Shown here piece after piece: positions 25,514-33,356 of a stretch of 46,031 nucleotides of DNA. This DNA comes from Syntrophobacter sp. SbD1 (lineage in GTDB: Bacteria > Desulfobacterota > Syntrophobacteria > Syntrophobacterales > Syntrophobacteraceae), in assembly GCA_900290365.1 (NCBI GenBank), contig OMOE01000001.1, forward strand, positions 3,772-49,802, written 5' to 3'. Positions within the stretch are counted from its first letter, which is position 1, and each line of letters begins with the position of its first letter. The notes below the pieces were generated by a model. The model worked only from the letters and a program-made list of their open reading frames with translations, ran no database searches and had not been told where the DNA came from. Made by a program: the position numbers and the translations under genes.

Positions 25514-27480
25514 CAGTTCCCCGGCCTAATCTTCTGGATGTTCAAAAAGTGCCTGGCTTCCTCGCTGCCAAGGTCCGCCGCTGTTTTCATGTCCTTTTTC
25601 GCCTGTCCGTAGTTGCCGAGTTTATCATATAAGTTTGCTCGATTGGCATAGGCCAATGCAATTTTAGGGTCGATTTCGATGGCCTTGTCGTAATCTGAAA
25701 TTGCGTGCTCGTAGTCGCCGAGGTCGTACCAAGCGTTACCACGGTTACAATGAGCATCCGCTGATTCAGGCTCCAGTTCTATCGCCTTGTCATAATCCTC
25801 AATAGCCGGCGTATTTTTGCCAAGTTTATGATAGGCAATACCACGACTCTTGTAGACCCTGGCATCCTGAGAGTTTATCTCGATAGCCCTGGTAAAATCT
25901 GCAATCGCCAACGTGTTATTGCCGAGTCTGGCATAAGCATTGCCTCTGTTAAAGAAAGCGTCCGGACTGTCGGTATTGATTTCGATGGCCTTGTTAAAAT
26001 CCGCAATTGCCTGGACATAATTGCCTGATTGGGCATTGACGATGGCCCGGTTATTATAGATAAAATAATTGTCAAGGGTGACTTTCAGCGTATGATCGTA
26101 GAGGGAAATACTATTGGTCCAGTACCCGGCCTGAGTCCATGTGACTATAGAAAGACAAACAAGGATTAATCCCGAAACCGGAAACAGTATTTCTCTGCGG
26201 ATGTGCCGGCGTTCCAGGAGTTCGGGCACACCCCATGCCACCATAATGAACAATCCGATCAGGGGTATATATGTATAACGGTCTGCCATTTCAAAGGAGC
26301 CTATCTGGACTATTCCTATCACAGGGACCAGGGCGCCTGCAAACCACATCCATCCTGTGGCCAGGTACGGAAACCGCTTTGCAGTCAGGATAACAGTTAC
26401 GGTTACGGCGAAAAGCAAAAAAGCACATCCCGCGGGCTGCCAGAACGGCCAGGTCCAGTGGTAGGGATAATAGACGGCAAGCCTGGCCGGCCAGAACATC
26501 TTTGCTATGTACAGGACATAGGAAACGAGGGCATTCGAAATGCGAACGCCCAGCGGATAATGGCCAACCGCTTCCCCTTCGGAAGTATAGGTCAAAACGC
26601 TGAACAGAAGGATCGGGACAAAGAATGGGATCTTTTCAACAATGAGACGCAGGACGGAGGATTGAGGACCAAAGGGAAAGGACTGAGGACCAGGAGCAAA
26701 GGACTGAGGACTGAGGACTGAGGACTGAGTAAGGGCCTGATCGGCGGGTTTTTTAGGCGATTTCCTTTTTCTCTTGTTAGCGGAGAACGCTTCCCGCTTC
26801 AAACTGGTATCTTCCGTTTTGCTCGCTGCTCCCTGGTCCCTGCTTCTCGCTTCTTGCTCCCCGCTTCCCGCTCCCAGCCGCTGCAGAGGCCAATAGTCCA
26901 GGAGCAGCATTATAAAGGGAAGGGTTACAAGCATGGGCTTGGCCATCAAACCCATGATAAAAAGTGCCAAGACGCACAGATAGGTCCTAAGCCGCGGACG
27001 CTCGACGTAAAATACGTAGGCGGCCAAAGTCAGCATCCAGAAGAAAGCGGACAGGACGTCCTTACGCTCGGCTACCCAGGCGACGGACTCCACGTGTAGA
27101 GGGTGCAGTGCAAACAAAGCGGCTACGAAAGCGCTCCTCCAGGGCGCGTTGGTCATCCGGTTTAAAACGAAAAAGAGCAGCAGCGTGCTCGCGATGTGGA
27201 ACAAAAGGTTGGTCAGATGATACCCATGCGGGTTTGATCCAAAAAGTTGAACATCGAGCATAAGGGAAATCATTGTCAGAGGATGCCAGAAGCCGGCGTA
27301 GATGCTGTTGAAAGCCCACCGGACAGACTCCGCCGTTATACCATTTGCGATATGGGGGTTTTCAGTCACATATAAGGGATCGTCTAAAGAAATGAAATCG
27401 CACCGGGTTACCTGCCAGAACGCCGCCAAGGTAGCAACCGTCAAGAGAATATAAATCAGCAGGACCTTATTTTTCGACAT
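25513..27480 (-). CDS. TMTC-like polytopic membrane protein with C-terminal TPRs (copy 2 of 3)
   Basis: This 655-aa protein starts at ATG 27480 (MSKNKVLLIYILLTVATLAA) with GGGAGGG just upstream. It is colinear with the paralogue at 23388-25340: FISLDDPLYVTENPHIANGI, HPLTMISLMLDVQLFGSNPH, LHPLHVESVAWVAERKDVLS, then TPRs (AIADFNKAIEINTDSPDAF, AIEDYDKAIELEPESADAH, AISDYDKAIEIDPKIALAY) and an identical type of ending (HFLNIQKIRPGN against DLLRSQGMRPGN). The loop after LLLLDYWPLQRL contains ~75 low-complexity residues (SSVLSPQSFAPGPQSFPFGP) encoded by GGACTGAGGA and GAAGC repeats. Function is as for its neighbour: a putative membrane glycosyltransferase with a TPR partner-binding domain. The start codon and ribosome binding site lie in a palindromic repeat. 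Confidence 0.85.
   Translation of the reverse strand: MSKNKVLLIYILLTVATLAAFWQVTRCDFISLDDPLYVTENPHIANGITAESVRWAFNSIYAGFWHPLTMISLMLDVQLFGSNPHGYHLTNLLFHIASTLLLFFVLNRMTNAPWRSAFVAALFALHPLHVESVAWVAERKDVLSAFFWMLTLAAYVFYVERPRLRTYLCVLALFIMGLMAKPMLVTLPFIMLLLDYWPLQRLGAGSGEQEARSRDQGAASKTEDTSLKREAFSANKRKRKSPKKPADQALTQSSVLSPQSFAPGPQSFPFGPQSSVLRLIVEKIPFFVPILLFSVLTYTSEGEAVGHYPLGVRISNALVSYVLYIAKMFWPARLAVYYPYHWTWPFWQPAGCAFLLFAVTVTVILTAKRFPYLATGWMWFAGALVPVIGIVQIGSFEMADRYTYIPLIGLFIMVAWGVPELLERRHIRREILFPVSGLILVCLSIVTWTQAGYWTNSISLYDHTLKVTLDNYFIYNNRAIVNAQSGNYVQAIADFNKAIEINTDSPDAFFNRGNAYARLGNNTLAIADFTRAIEINSQDARVYKSRGIAYHKLGKNTPAIEDYDKAIELEPESADAHCNRGNAWYDLGDYEHAISDYDKAIEIDPKIALAYANRANLYDKLGNYGQAKKDMKTAADLGSEEARHFLNIQKIRPGN
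26645..26880 (-). repeat. In-frame GGACTGAGGA and GAAGC repeat block inside the TMTC-like gene
   Basis: GGACTGAGGA units are iterated at ~26660-26730 and GCTTC/CCGCTTC-type units at ~26785-26875. They occupy the same loop position as the palindrome block in the paralogue at 24555-24731 but belong to different families. Translated, they give the repetitive SSVLSPQSF / GPQSF stretch. Confidence 0.7.
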
Positions 27481-27568
27481 GAAGCCCTCCCCTGCGGACG
27501 AGCCGCGCGGCAATTCTGTAGGGGAGGGGTCTATCCTCGCCCGGTCTTTAACGCAACCTGGTATTAAA
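27481..27568 (-). repeat. Palindromic repeat supplying the start region of the TMTC-like gene
   Basis: On the minus strand GTAGGGGA...GGAGGGCTTCATG resembles the family GTAGGGGAGGGCTTTATGCC seen at 24657-24682. The ATG of the downstream gene and its GGAGGG ribosome binding site fall in the repeat. The far end (AACGCAACCTGGTAT) matches the MITE-like terminal repeat at 25491-25513. Confidence 0.6.
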
Positions 27569-27671
27569 TTCATCTCTGTGTCCTTGGCGCCCCTGCCGCT
27601 AAACCCACGGGTTCTTAATGGTTTTGGGTGTCCCGGCGGGACATGAAATGCTGTGGTGAACGCTTAGAGTA

Positions 27672-29786
27672 TCAGTCCATTCCCTGAACCATCTGCCGCG
27701 CCTTTTCTGCCAGGGCCGGGTCTAGACTCTTGATCCGGTCCAATTGACGCCGGGCGGCAACGGAGTCGCCAAGCTGAGTGTACCCGAGCAGAAGGTTGTA
27801 ATGGGCCCCTGCGTAATCAGGCTTGATCTCAACAGCTTTAGCCCAGCAACGAACGGCATCGTCGATTCTTTCCTTTTGAGCCAGCAGGCTCCCGAGATTG
27901 TTCAGAGCTCTCGCGAAGTCCGGGCGAACCCTCAGTGCCTTTTCATAATGTTCTATCGCCTCGTCGATCATTCCCTGCGTCGCAAGCTCGACCCCCATGT
28001 TGTAGTAGGTCATGCTAACGTTGTAGTTGGTTATCTCGAACTCCGGGCGCACCCTTAGCGCCTCCTCAAAATGCGCCATTGCCTCCTGGTGTTTACCCTG
28101 TTTCGAGAGAAGCGAGCCGATATTGTTGTGGGCCATAATTGAGCCGGGATTTCTACTAAGGGTTTCGCTCCACAGCGTCCACGCGTCGGCATACATGTTC
28201 CCCTGCCGCCAGGTTATCACGGCCAGGATGGACACAATCACGGCCGCTGCCGCTATGAAGGGTCTCATATGCTCCCGGTGATGTTTGGAAACATACCGGC
28301 AGACTGCGGCCACGGCCAGGGTGATGGGGCCGATGGTTGCGAAATATTGAAAATGGTCGGCAACGTAAGAATAGCGAAACGGGAAGACATCGAAAAAGCC
28401 CAGGGCCGGGAAAAGCGTAATTGCAAAGAAGAGCGCCGCCGCGAGTGGACCCCGCCCGATACGGCCTCGGGCCAGCCAAAGCGTAAGCAGCACAACTGCA
28501 GCGGCCAGAGGGTAAAGGTACTGCCACCAAACTCTACCGTCTATCACCCAGCGCTCGTAGTTGAAACACAAATTTGCCGGCCACAATAATTTCCAGGCAT
28601 AAAACCAGAGCACACGGCCGGCCACGAGAAAGCGTTCGATAAAACTAAGGCCCCAGTCTGCTCCATGCGCGCCGACGTGGGTGTGTTCCAGCCACGCGGT
28701 CAAAAGGCCCATCCCTGCGCCAACTACGAAAAGAGGCGCCAGGCTAAGCGCTTCGTCCAGTGTAACCCGCCCCCGTTTCCACCAGAGCACAACGAGAAGA
28801 GCGGCGGGCAGCGTGCACGTCACCGTCTTGGACAAAAGGGCGCATCCGAACAGGAGCAGTCCGGCGAAATAGCAGAGCAGATTTTCACGGGAAGTCCCCG
28901 GCTCAAAAGCCCTACTGGGGCAGGCTATGAAGCCGCGAAGCCGGGTGGTAAAATCCCCCCAGCCCCCCTTTAGTAAAGGGGGGGAATCTGAATCGGTCAT
29001 TGACACCCCCCTGCCTCCCCTTACAAAAGGGGGGTGATTGGTCTCCCTCTCCCCGCGTGCCCTCTTTTTTAGAGTCTGCTCCGGGGGCGCGGGGGTGTTA
29101 AAGGCCGTTTCCACTTTCCCCCCTTTTCTAAAGGGGGGGAGGGGGGATTTTGTCCGTCCCCTGGTCCTCTTCGTGTCCTGCCGGAGGGGCGCAGCAGTGC
29201 TGTGCGCCGCCTCACCCTGCCCTCCGGTCATATTCTTCGTGTTCTTCGTGCCTCCTTCGCGCTCTTCGTGACCTCTTTCCAGCCTGCCGACCCCGTAAAA
29301 CCTGAGGAGGGCGATGGATGAAAGCATATAAAAGAAACCGGCGAGCACATTTTTGCGTTCAGAAATCCAGGCCACAGTCTCTACGTTGACCGGATGCACT
29401 GCAAAGACCATGGCGGCAAGCCACGCTCCGGGGATCTGCAGCAGGAGAAGCAGATAATACAGGAGGCAGGCCGTGCAGGCGTGAAACAAAACATTGACGA
29501 GGTGGTAGCCGAATGGGTTCAAGCCCCACACCTGGCGCTCGATCCAGAATGTCGTGAACACAAGGGGATAGTACTGGGGGCTGGCATGCGGTTCGGTCCA
29601 TATGCGCGCCAATCCCCCGGCCGTTTCCAGGGTCTTGTTTGTCGTTACGTAGTCGTCATCGTCCCAAATATAGCCGCCTTTTAAGGCGGAAGTATAGGAC
29701 AGGACGGTGAGCGCCAGAAGCAGGAGGATCTTCCAAAGCCTGGGGCGTGCTTCCGCGCTTGAATCAAGTTCCAATTTCCGCTCCAT
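27672..29786 (-). CDS. TMTC-like polytopic membrane protein with C-terminal TPRs (copy 1 of 3, divergent)
   Basis: This 704-aa protein is a more distant relative of the two following genes. It has a first helix (WKILLLLALTVLSYTSAL), an acidic loop GGYIWDDDDYVTTNKTLET, YYPLVFTTFWIERQVWGLNP, and FAVHPVNVETVAWISERKNV, all hallmarks of bacterial TMTC-like proteins. Further helices run to ~500, and TPRs occupy ~530-700 (EAMAHFEEALRVRPEFEI, EAIEHYEKALRVRPDFARAL, VRCWAKAVEIKPDYAGAHY). Residues 170-300 are an insertion made of translated repeats (GHEEREGGTKNTKN, SPLPPFRKGG, HPPFVRGGRG, PPLLKGGWGDF). The likely role is membrane-bound protein or glycan glycosylation, inferred from fold only. It is the first gene of the minus-strand trio. 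Confidence 0.85.
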   Translation of the reverse strand: MERKLELDSSAEARPRLWKILLLLALTVLSYTSALKGGYIWDDDDYVTTNKTLETAGGLARIWTEPHASPQYYPLVFTTFWIERQVWGLNPFGYHLVNVLFHACTACLLYYLLLLLQIPGAWLAAMVFAVHPVNVETVAWISERKNVLAGFFYMLSSIALLRFYGVGRLERGHEEREGGTKNTKNMTGGQGEAAHSTAAPLRQDTKRTRGRTKSPLPPFRKGGKVETAFNTPAPPEQTLKKRARGERETNHPPFVRGGRGVSMTDSDSPPLLKGGWGDFTTRLRGFIACPSRAFEPGTSRENLLCYFAGLLLFGCALLSKTVTCTLPAALLVVLWWKRGRVTLDEALSLAPLFVVGAGMGLLTAWLEHTHVGAHGADWGLSFIERFLVAGRVLWFYAWKLLWPANLCFNYERWVIDGRVWWQYLYPLAAAVVLLTLWLARGRIGRGPLAAALFFAITLFPALGFFDVFPFRYSYVADHFQYFATIGPITLAVAAVCRYVSKHHREHMRPFIAAAAVIVSILAVITWRQGNMYADAWTLWSETLSRNPGSIMAHNNIGSLLSKQGKHQEAMAHFEEALRVRPEFEITNYNVSMTYYNMGVELATQGMIDEAIEHYEKALRVRPDFARALNNLGSLLAQKERIDDAVRCWAKAVEIKPDYAGAHYNLLLGYTQLGDSVAARRQLDRIKSLDPALAEKARQMVQGMD
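28887..29279 (-). repeat. In-frame repeat cluster inside the TMTC-like gene (CCCCCCTTT palindromes and CACGAAG iterons)
   Basis: Three palindromes of the type CCCCCCTTTxxTAAAGGGGG occur at ~28960-28985, ~29005-29035 and ~29118-29150. A TTCTTCGTG iteron run lies at ~29230-29272. All are open in the host frame and add ~130 residues to one loop, between the helices ending SSIALLRFYGV and starting LLCYFAGLLL. Confidence 0.75.
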
Positions 29787-29881
29787 ATCTTAAACGAACC
29801 AGAAAAGGCGTTGAAATCATCCGTTTTTCATAACAAGCAGCATATATGAGATAAAGTCGTTACAGTTGAGCAACGGTGGCT

Positions 29882-31045
29882 TTACATTTCCGTGAAACTT
29901 TGCATAAGTTCGGGCAGCCTGCCGATCTCTCTCAACGGGCAGGCGGATATCTTTTCATTCACGGGGAAACTGTGGAGGCCGGGGTATATAAGCCAGAGAT
30001 GATCGAGGTTCAAGTCTTCCAGTGCAATCCGCATCGATTTTGAAATTTTCGGGGCCTCGCTGAATTTGAATTCAACCCCGAAGCGCCGGCCACGAAAGGG
30101 AAAGAACAAGTCAAGTTCGGAGCCGCTGTGAGTAGCCCAATAAAAGGCTTGCTGAGGCTTTACGATCTGTAAAGTCTGCTCTAAGGCGAATCCTTCCCAG
30201 GAAGCGCCTAAACGGGGATGCCCTGTGAGGCTGTGCAAGTCGGGGAGGTTTAACAGGCTGTGGAGAATCCCCGAGTCGCGCAGGTAGATCTTGGGCGCTT
30301 TGACTTGACGCTTGCCAATGTTCTCATGCCACGGTTGCAGTTGTCTGACCATGAATGTCCCGGCGAGAATGTCGAGGTAAGACCTAACTGTTTTGTTTGA
30401 AAGCCCCATGGAACGGCCCAGTTCCGAAGCGTTCCACATCTGTCCGTGGTAGTGGGCCAGCATGGTCCAGAAACGGCGCATGGCCGGTGCGGGAATGGAA
30501 ATCCCCAACTGCGGGATGTCGCGTTCGAGGAAGGTCCGAATGAATCCTTCTCGCCAAATCATGCTGTCGTCATCGGATTGAGCCAGAAAAGAGCGGGGAA
30601 ATCCACCACGCAACCATAGCGTTTCAAGAGAGTCGCCCCCGGTCTCGAGCAGGTGAAAGCCTGAGAGTTCCAGGAATTCCACTCGCCCGGCAAGTGTCTC
30701 GGAAACATTTTTTACAATATCAGGCGAAGCACTGCCCAGAATAATGAAACGTACTCGATTTTGCGGACGGTCGACAAGGACACGCAAAACATTGAACAAG
30801 TGCGGCATGACCTGCACTTCGTCCAAAATTACAAACCCTTCGAGCGCCCCGAGCATCATCTCGGGATTCTGAAGCCGCTGCATATCAGGCTGGGACTCAA
30901 GATCGAAATAGATTGTGGCTTTACCTTCACCAAAAGTACGGGCGAGAGTTGTTTTGCCGCACTGCCTGGGACCGAGAATTGCGGTTATGGGAGACCGCCG
31001 CACGGCGTTGTGCAATTGTTCGAGGTAGGATGTCCTGTCAATCAT
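29882..31045 (-). CDS. AAA-family ATPase with DUF4143 domain
   Basis: This 387-aa protein is of the AAA_14/DUF4143 type. The Walker A motif GPRQCGKT is at residues 25-32, Walker B is FVILDEVQ (~71-78), and a sensor-1 segment IILGSASPD follows. The C-terminal DUF4143 part contains a winged-helix-like stretch (NASELGRSMGLSNKTVRSYL) and a nuclease-like end (HSGSELDLFFPFRGRRFGVE, then FKFSEAP). Such proteins are widespread, often single genes of unknown job, sometimes linked to defence or mobile regions. It stands alone between the TMTC-like trio and a secreted-protein gene and shares strand with both. No toxin or partner gene is adjacent. Confidence 0.88.
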   Translation of the reverse strand: MIDRTSYLEQLHNAVRRSPITAILGPRQCGKTTLARTFGEGKATIYFDLESQPDMQRLQNPEMMLGALEGFVILDEVQVMPHLFNVLRVLVDRPQNRVRFIILGSASPDIVKNVSETLAGRVEFLELSGFHLLETGGDSLETLWLRGGFPRSFLAQSDDDSMIWREGFIRTFLERDIPQLGISIPAPAMRRFWTMLAHYHGQMWNASELGRSMGLSNKTVRSYLDILAGTFMVRQLQPWHENIGKRQVKAPKIYLRDSGILHSLLNLPDLHSLTGHPRLGASWEGFALEQTLQIVKPQQAFYWATHSGSELDLFFPFRGRRFGVEFKFSEAPKISKSMRIALEDLNLDHLWLIYPGLHSFPVNEKISACPLREIGRLPELMQSFTEM

Positions 31046-31117
31046 GGGCTAAATATTACCATGAAAAGTGGAAATTGACATCCCAATTTTCAATGAACTA
31101 CCTAACCCAAGCGGTTT

Positions 31118-31190
31118 AGGCTGAAGGCTTTAAGGTTTTAAAACCTTCAGTCCATCAACCTTCAGCCTTTTAACCCTCCTTATGGCCCTT
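31118..31190. repeat. GGCTGAAGG/CCTTCAGCC inverted repeat region
   Basis: The 31046-31322 gap holds GGCTGAAGGCTTTAAGG followed by inverted AAAACCTTCAG and CAACCTTCAGCC units. It is another short repeat family, with no gene visible around it apart from the terminator at 31207-31245. Confidence 0.55.
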
Positions 31191-31206
31191 TCCGCATGCG
31201 CTCCAT

Positions 31207-31245
31207 AAGAAAAGAGCCTGGCGCAAAACGCCAGGCTCTTTTCTT
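31207..31245 (-). terminator. Strong hairpin terminator after the PstS-like gene
   Basis: A 17-bp perfect stem (AAGAAAAGAGCCTGGCG with its complement) encloses the loop CAAAA. A-rich and T-rich flanks lie on both sides, so it can work in either direction. It is ~80 bp downstream of the minus-strand PstS-like gene. Confidence 0.9.
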
Positions 31246-31322
31246 TCTTACTACCAAATCAGCTTCTTTTCACTCTGCCGTGTGACCGCTCAAGAGAGCT
31301 CACACGGGCAAGGCGGCAGATC

Positions 31323-33170
31323 CTAATCCGGGCTTGCCGGGGTAGACGTACCCGTGTTGACGGAGGGATATGTACTGCTGGTACCCTTATAAAAATTCAG
31401 TTCGCTGCTTGCTCCGTAGGTGGCGCCCCTGGGCGTGCCAACGGTGCTGTTCAGAATGTCGCCGGGCTGGTTAATGGCGTAGACCATCATTTCGAAGAGA
31501 TCGATCAGCGGCTGCTCGCAATAGCCGCCGCCCGTGCAACCGCTGGTGCTGAACGCAGGCGTGTACATGCGGTTGATTGTCCAGAAATCATCGTAGACGC
31601 CGTCGTGCATTGCGATCCTGGAAGCTCTTACGCCATTGTATTTGACTTGCTTATAATCGGTTGCATCAGCATTGTCTGAATCCATATAGCCGACGCCGCC
31701 GCCCGCATCTGTAGGATTCGCATCGTAGTTGCCCCCAGAGGCGGTCGCATCGGCGTTGGCCCAGTTGAGGCAGTTTTTCATGTCGCCCGTTCCGTTGTTA
31801 AAGTAAATGAAGGGCGATGATGACGCCTTGGGAACACCGGCCACGCTGGGGTTATATTTGCTTACAGGGTGGGTGCCCCAGCCGTTTCCATACATAACGC
31901 CCCAGTCCAGCGTTGCCATGGTGCCCGATCCTGCGTGGCGAAAGCAAAGGGCAACAGCCTTTGACGGCCAGAAATCGGAGCCGAACTGATTCCAGTTCGT
32001 GATTTGGCCGCTGAAGAGCGCCACCGCCTGGAGTCGTGTGAGGTTGTCGATGGTCTGGGCAGTGCAGAGGGCGTTGGCGCCGCCAAACTGACCGCCGACT
32101 CCGGCAGTACCGCCGCACCAGGAGTCATCGTAGCAGAGCTGGTCATAGCCGCTCCATTGTGAGTAACCATTGGCGCCTGCTGCGTTGCAGCGATAGGACT
32201 TTACACCGGGATTTACATAAAAAGAAAACGGGTAAGCAAGGGGCGTTTCAGGCTGGTTTACGGGTGTGCCGCCGAGCATGGCGGTGGCGGGAATACCCGC
32301 GCCCGTAACACCATTCGGATTAACGACAGCGTTCGCACTCGCACTATAAGTACCGCTAACCGGCAGAGGCACGGACGTGTAATTGATAGTTGTATTAGTT
32401 GGTAAATTAAATGCACTGGTAACGCTGATGCCGCCGGTCCCGAAATTATGGGTTACAACCGATCCGGTGTGGTTGGGTCCGAGTACATAACCCGTGCTCT
32501 TCTGAATGAAGGCGGTGGATTCGACATCGGATGTGCCGAAATGAATAGGCTGGCAAACGTATATGGCGCTGCCTTTGCTACCCACGGTGCCGCAGGCGCT
32601 GCCGGCGCCGGTGGTGCCGGGTCCATTACAGGTAGCCACGGGGCGCTGGAAGCCGTTGCTGTTGTCCGTGGTGCCCTCGGAGCAGGGGTTGCCGTAGCCG
32701 TTGTTGGGCGCGTCATAGACTCCGAGTACGGAATCAACTCCGTCCCACGAAGCCTTGTTGGAGTAGGAGAAGTAGATTGTCGTAGAACTACCGTCGGCAG
32801 TAAAGGTGGAGGGTACCGCCGTGAGTCCGCTGGTTTTGAGGCTCGTCGAATCGGGGAGATAGTCATTGCTCGACGTCTGGGTCCCGTCCTGGGGCGGGAG
32901 ATTACCCACGTTGGCCAGCGCGGAAGGACAGGATGTGCCGACTACTACTGAACTGTTGTTGTCCGATGTTATGTACGGTCCTGTGCATCCGCCGCAGCCA
33001 ACAATATCCATGAGATACGTACAGCCATAATTGGTCCAGAAATTATATTGCGCGGTGGCGCCGTAGAGGTTGATATAGGTGGCCGCGTCTGCCGCGCCGG
33101 CAAAGGCGAAAACAGAAGCGCCAAGGATAAGGCCGCCCTTGGCTATTTTCTTGAGTAAACTGGCTTTCAT
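31323..33170 (-). CDS. Secreted cysteine-rich PstS-like (PBP-like) protein
   Basis: This 615-aa protein starts at ATG 33170 (MKASLLKKIAKGGLILGAS): AGGAG lies 7 bp upstream of this ATG but only 1 bp from an ATG two codons earlier. A signal peptide ends near AGAADAATY. The PstS/PBP-like signature appears late: ALFSGQITNWNQFGSDF, then CFRHAGSGTMATLDWGVM, then VGYMDSDNADATDY, the segments that form the oxyanion-binding pocket in phosphate-binding proteins. It is much longer than PstS (~330 aa) and has about 16 cysteines (e.g. GCGGCTGPY, CYDDSWCGG, GCTGGGYCEQP), which suggests disulfide-stabilised extracellular use or redox and metal binding. No Pst transporter genes are near. The PEP-CTERM-like gene lies upstream on the same strand, so the two may be co-regulated. 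Confidence 0.75.
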   Translation of the reverse strand: MKASLLKKIAKGGLILGASVFAFAGAADAATYINLYGATAQYNFWTNYGCTYLMDIVGCGGCTGPYITSDNNSSVVVGTSCPSALANVGNLPPQDGTQTSSNDYLPDSTSLKTSGLTAVPSTFTADGSSTTIYFSYSNKASWDGVDSVLGVYDAPNNGYGNPCSEGTTDNSNGFQRPVATCNGPGTTGAGSACGTVGSKGSAIYVCQPIHFGTSDVESTAFIQKSTGYVLGPNHTGSVVTHNFGTGGISVTSAFNLPTNTTINYTSVPLPVSGTYSASANAVVNPNGVTGAGIPATAMLGGTPVNQPETPLAYPFSFYVNPGVKSYRCNAAGANGYSQWSGYDQLCYDDSWCGGTAGVGGQFGGANALCTAQTIDNLTRLQAVALFSGQITNWNQFGSDFWPSKAVALCFRHAGSGTMATLDWGVMYGNGWGTHPVSKYNPSVAGVPKASSSPFIYFNNGTGDMKNCLNWANADATASGGNYDANPTDAGGGVGYMDSDNADATDYKQVKYNGVRASRIAMHDGVYDDFWTINRMYTPAFSTSGCTGGGYCEQPLIDLFEMMVYAINQPGDILNSTVGTPRGATYGASSELNFYKGTSSTYPSVNTGTSTPASPD

Positions 33171-33177
33171 TTGCATT

Positions 33178-33182
33178 CTCCT
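33178..33182 (-). promoter_or_regulatory. Ribosome binding site deciding the PstS-like start
   Basis: AGGAG on the minus strand is 7 bp from ATG 33170 and 1 bp from ATG 33176. Spacing favours the shorter protein. Confidence 0.7.
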
Positions 33183-33254
33183 GTGTAATTAAGTCCGCTT
33201 TAGAAAAGAACAGCTGATTTTTATCCAACTCAGCTTATTCTCGCGTCCGCGACA

Positions 33255-33353
33255 TTTCACCTTCTGCCTTAAGGAGAGGGCAGGGGCGAGGGTTGATGGC
33301 CCCCCTCTGTTTCCTCTCCCTCTCCCTTTGGGAGAGGGTAGGGGTGAGGGCCG
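33255..33353. repeat. Tandem CCTCTCCC palindromes between the PEP-CTERM-like and PstS-like genes
   Basis: TTAAGGAGAGGGCAGGGGCG and then CTCTCCCTTTGGGAGAGGG followed by TAGGGGTGAGGG belong to the same family as the palindromes at 17597-17648, 24571-24606 and 25424-25466. It lies in the intergenic space, where it may act as a transcript-stabilising hairpin. Confidence 0.7.
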
Positions 33354-33356
33354 CGA

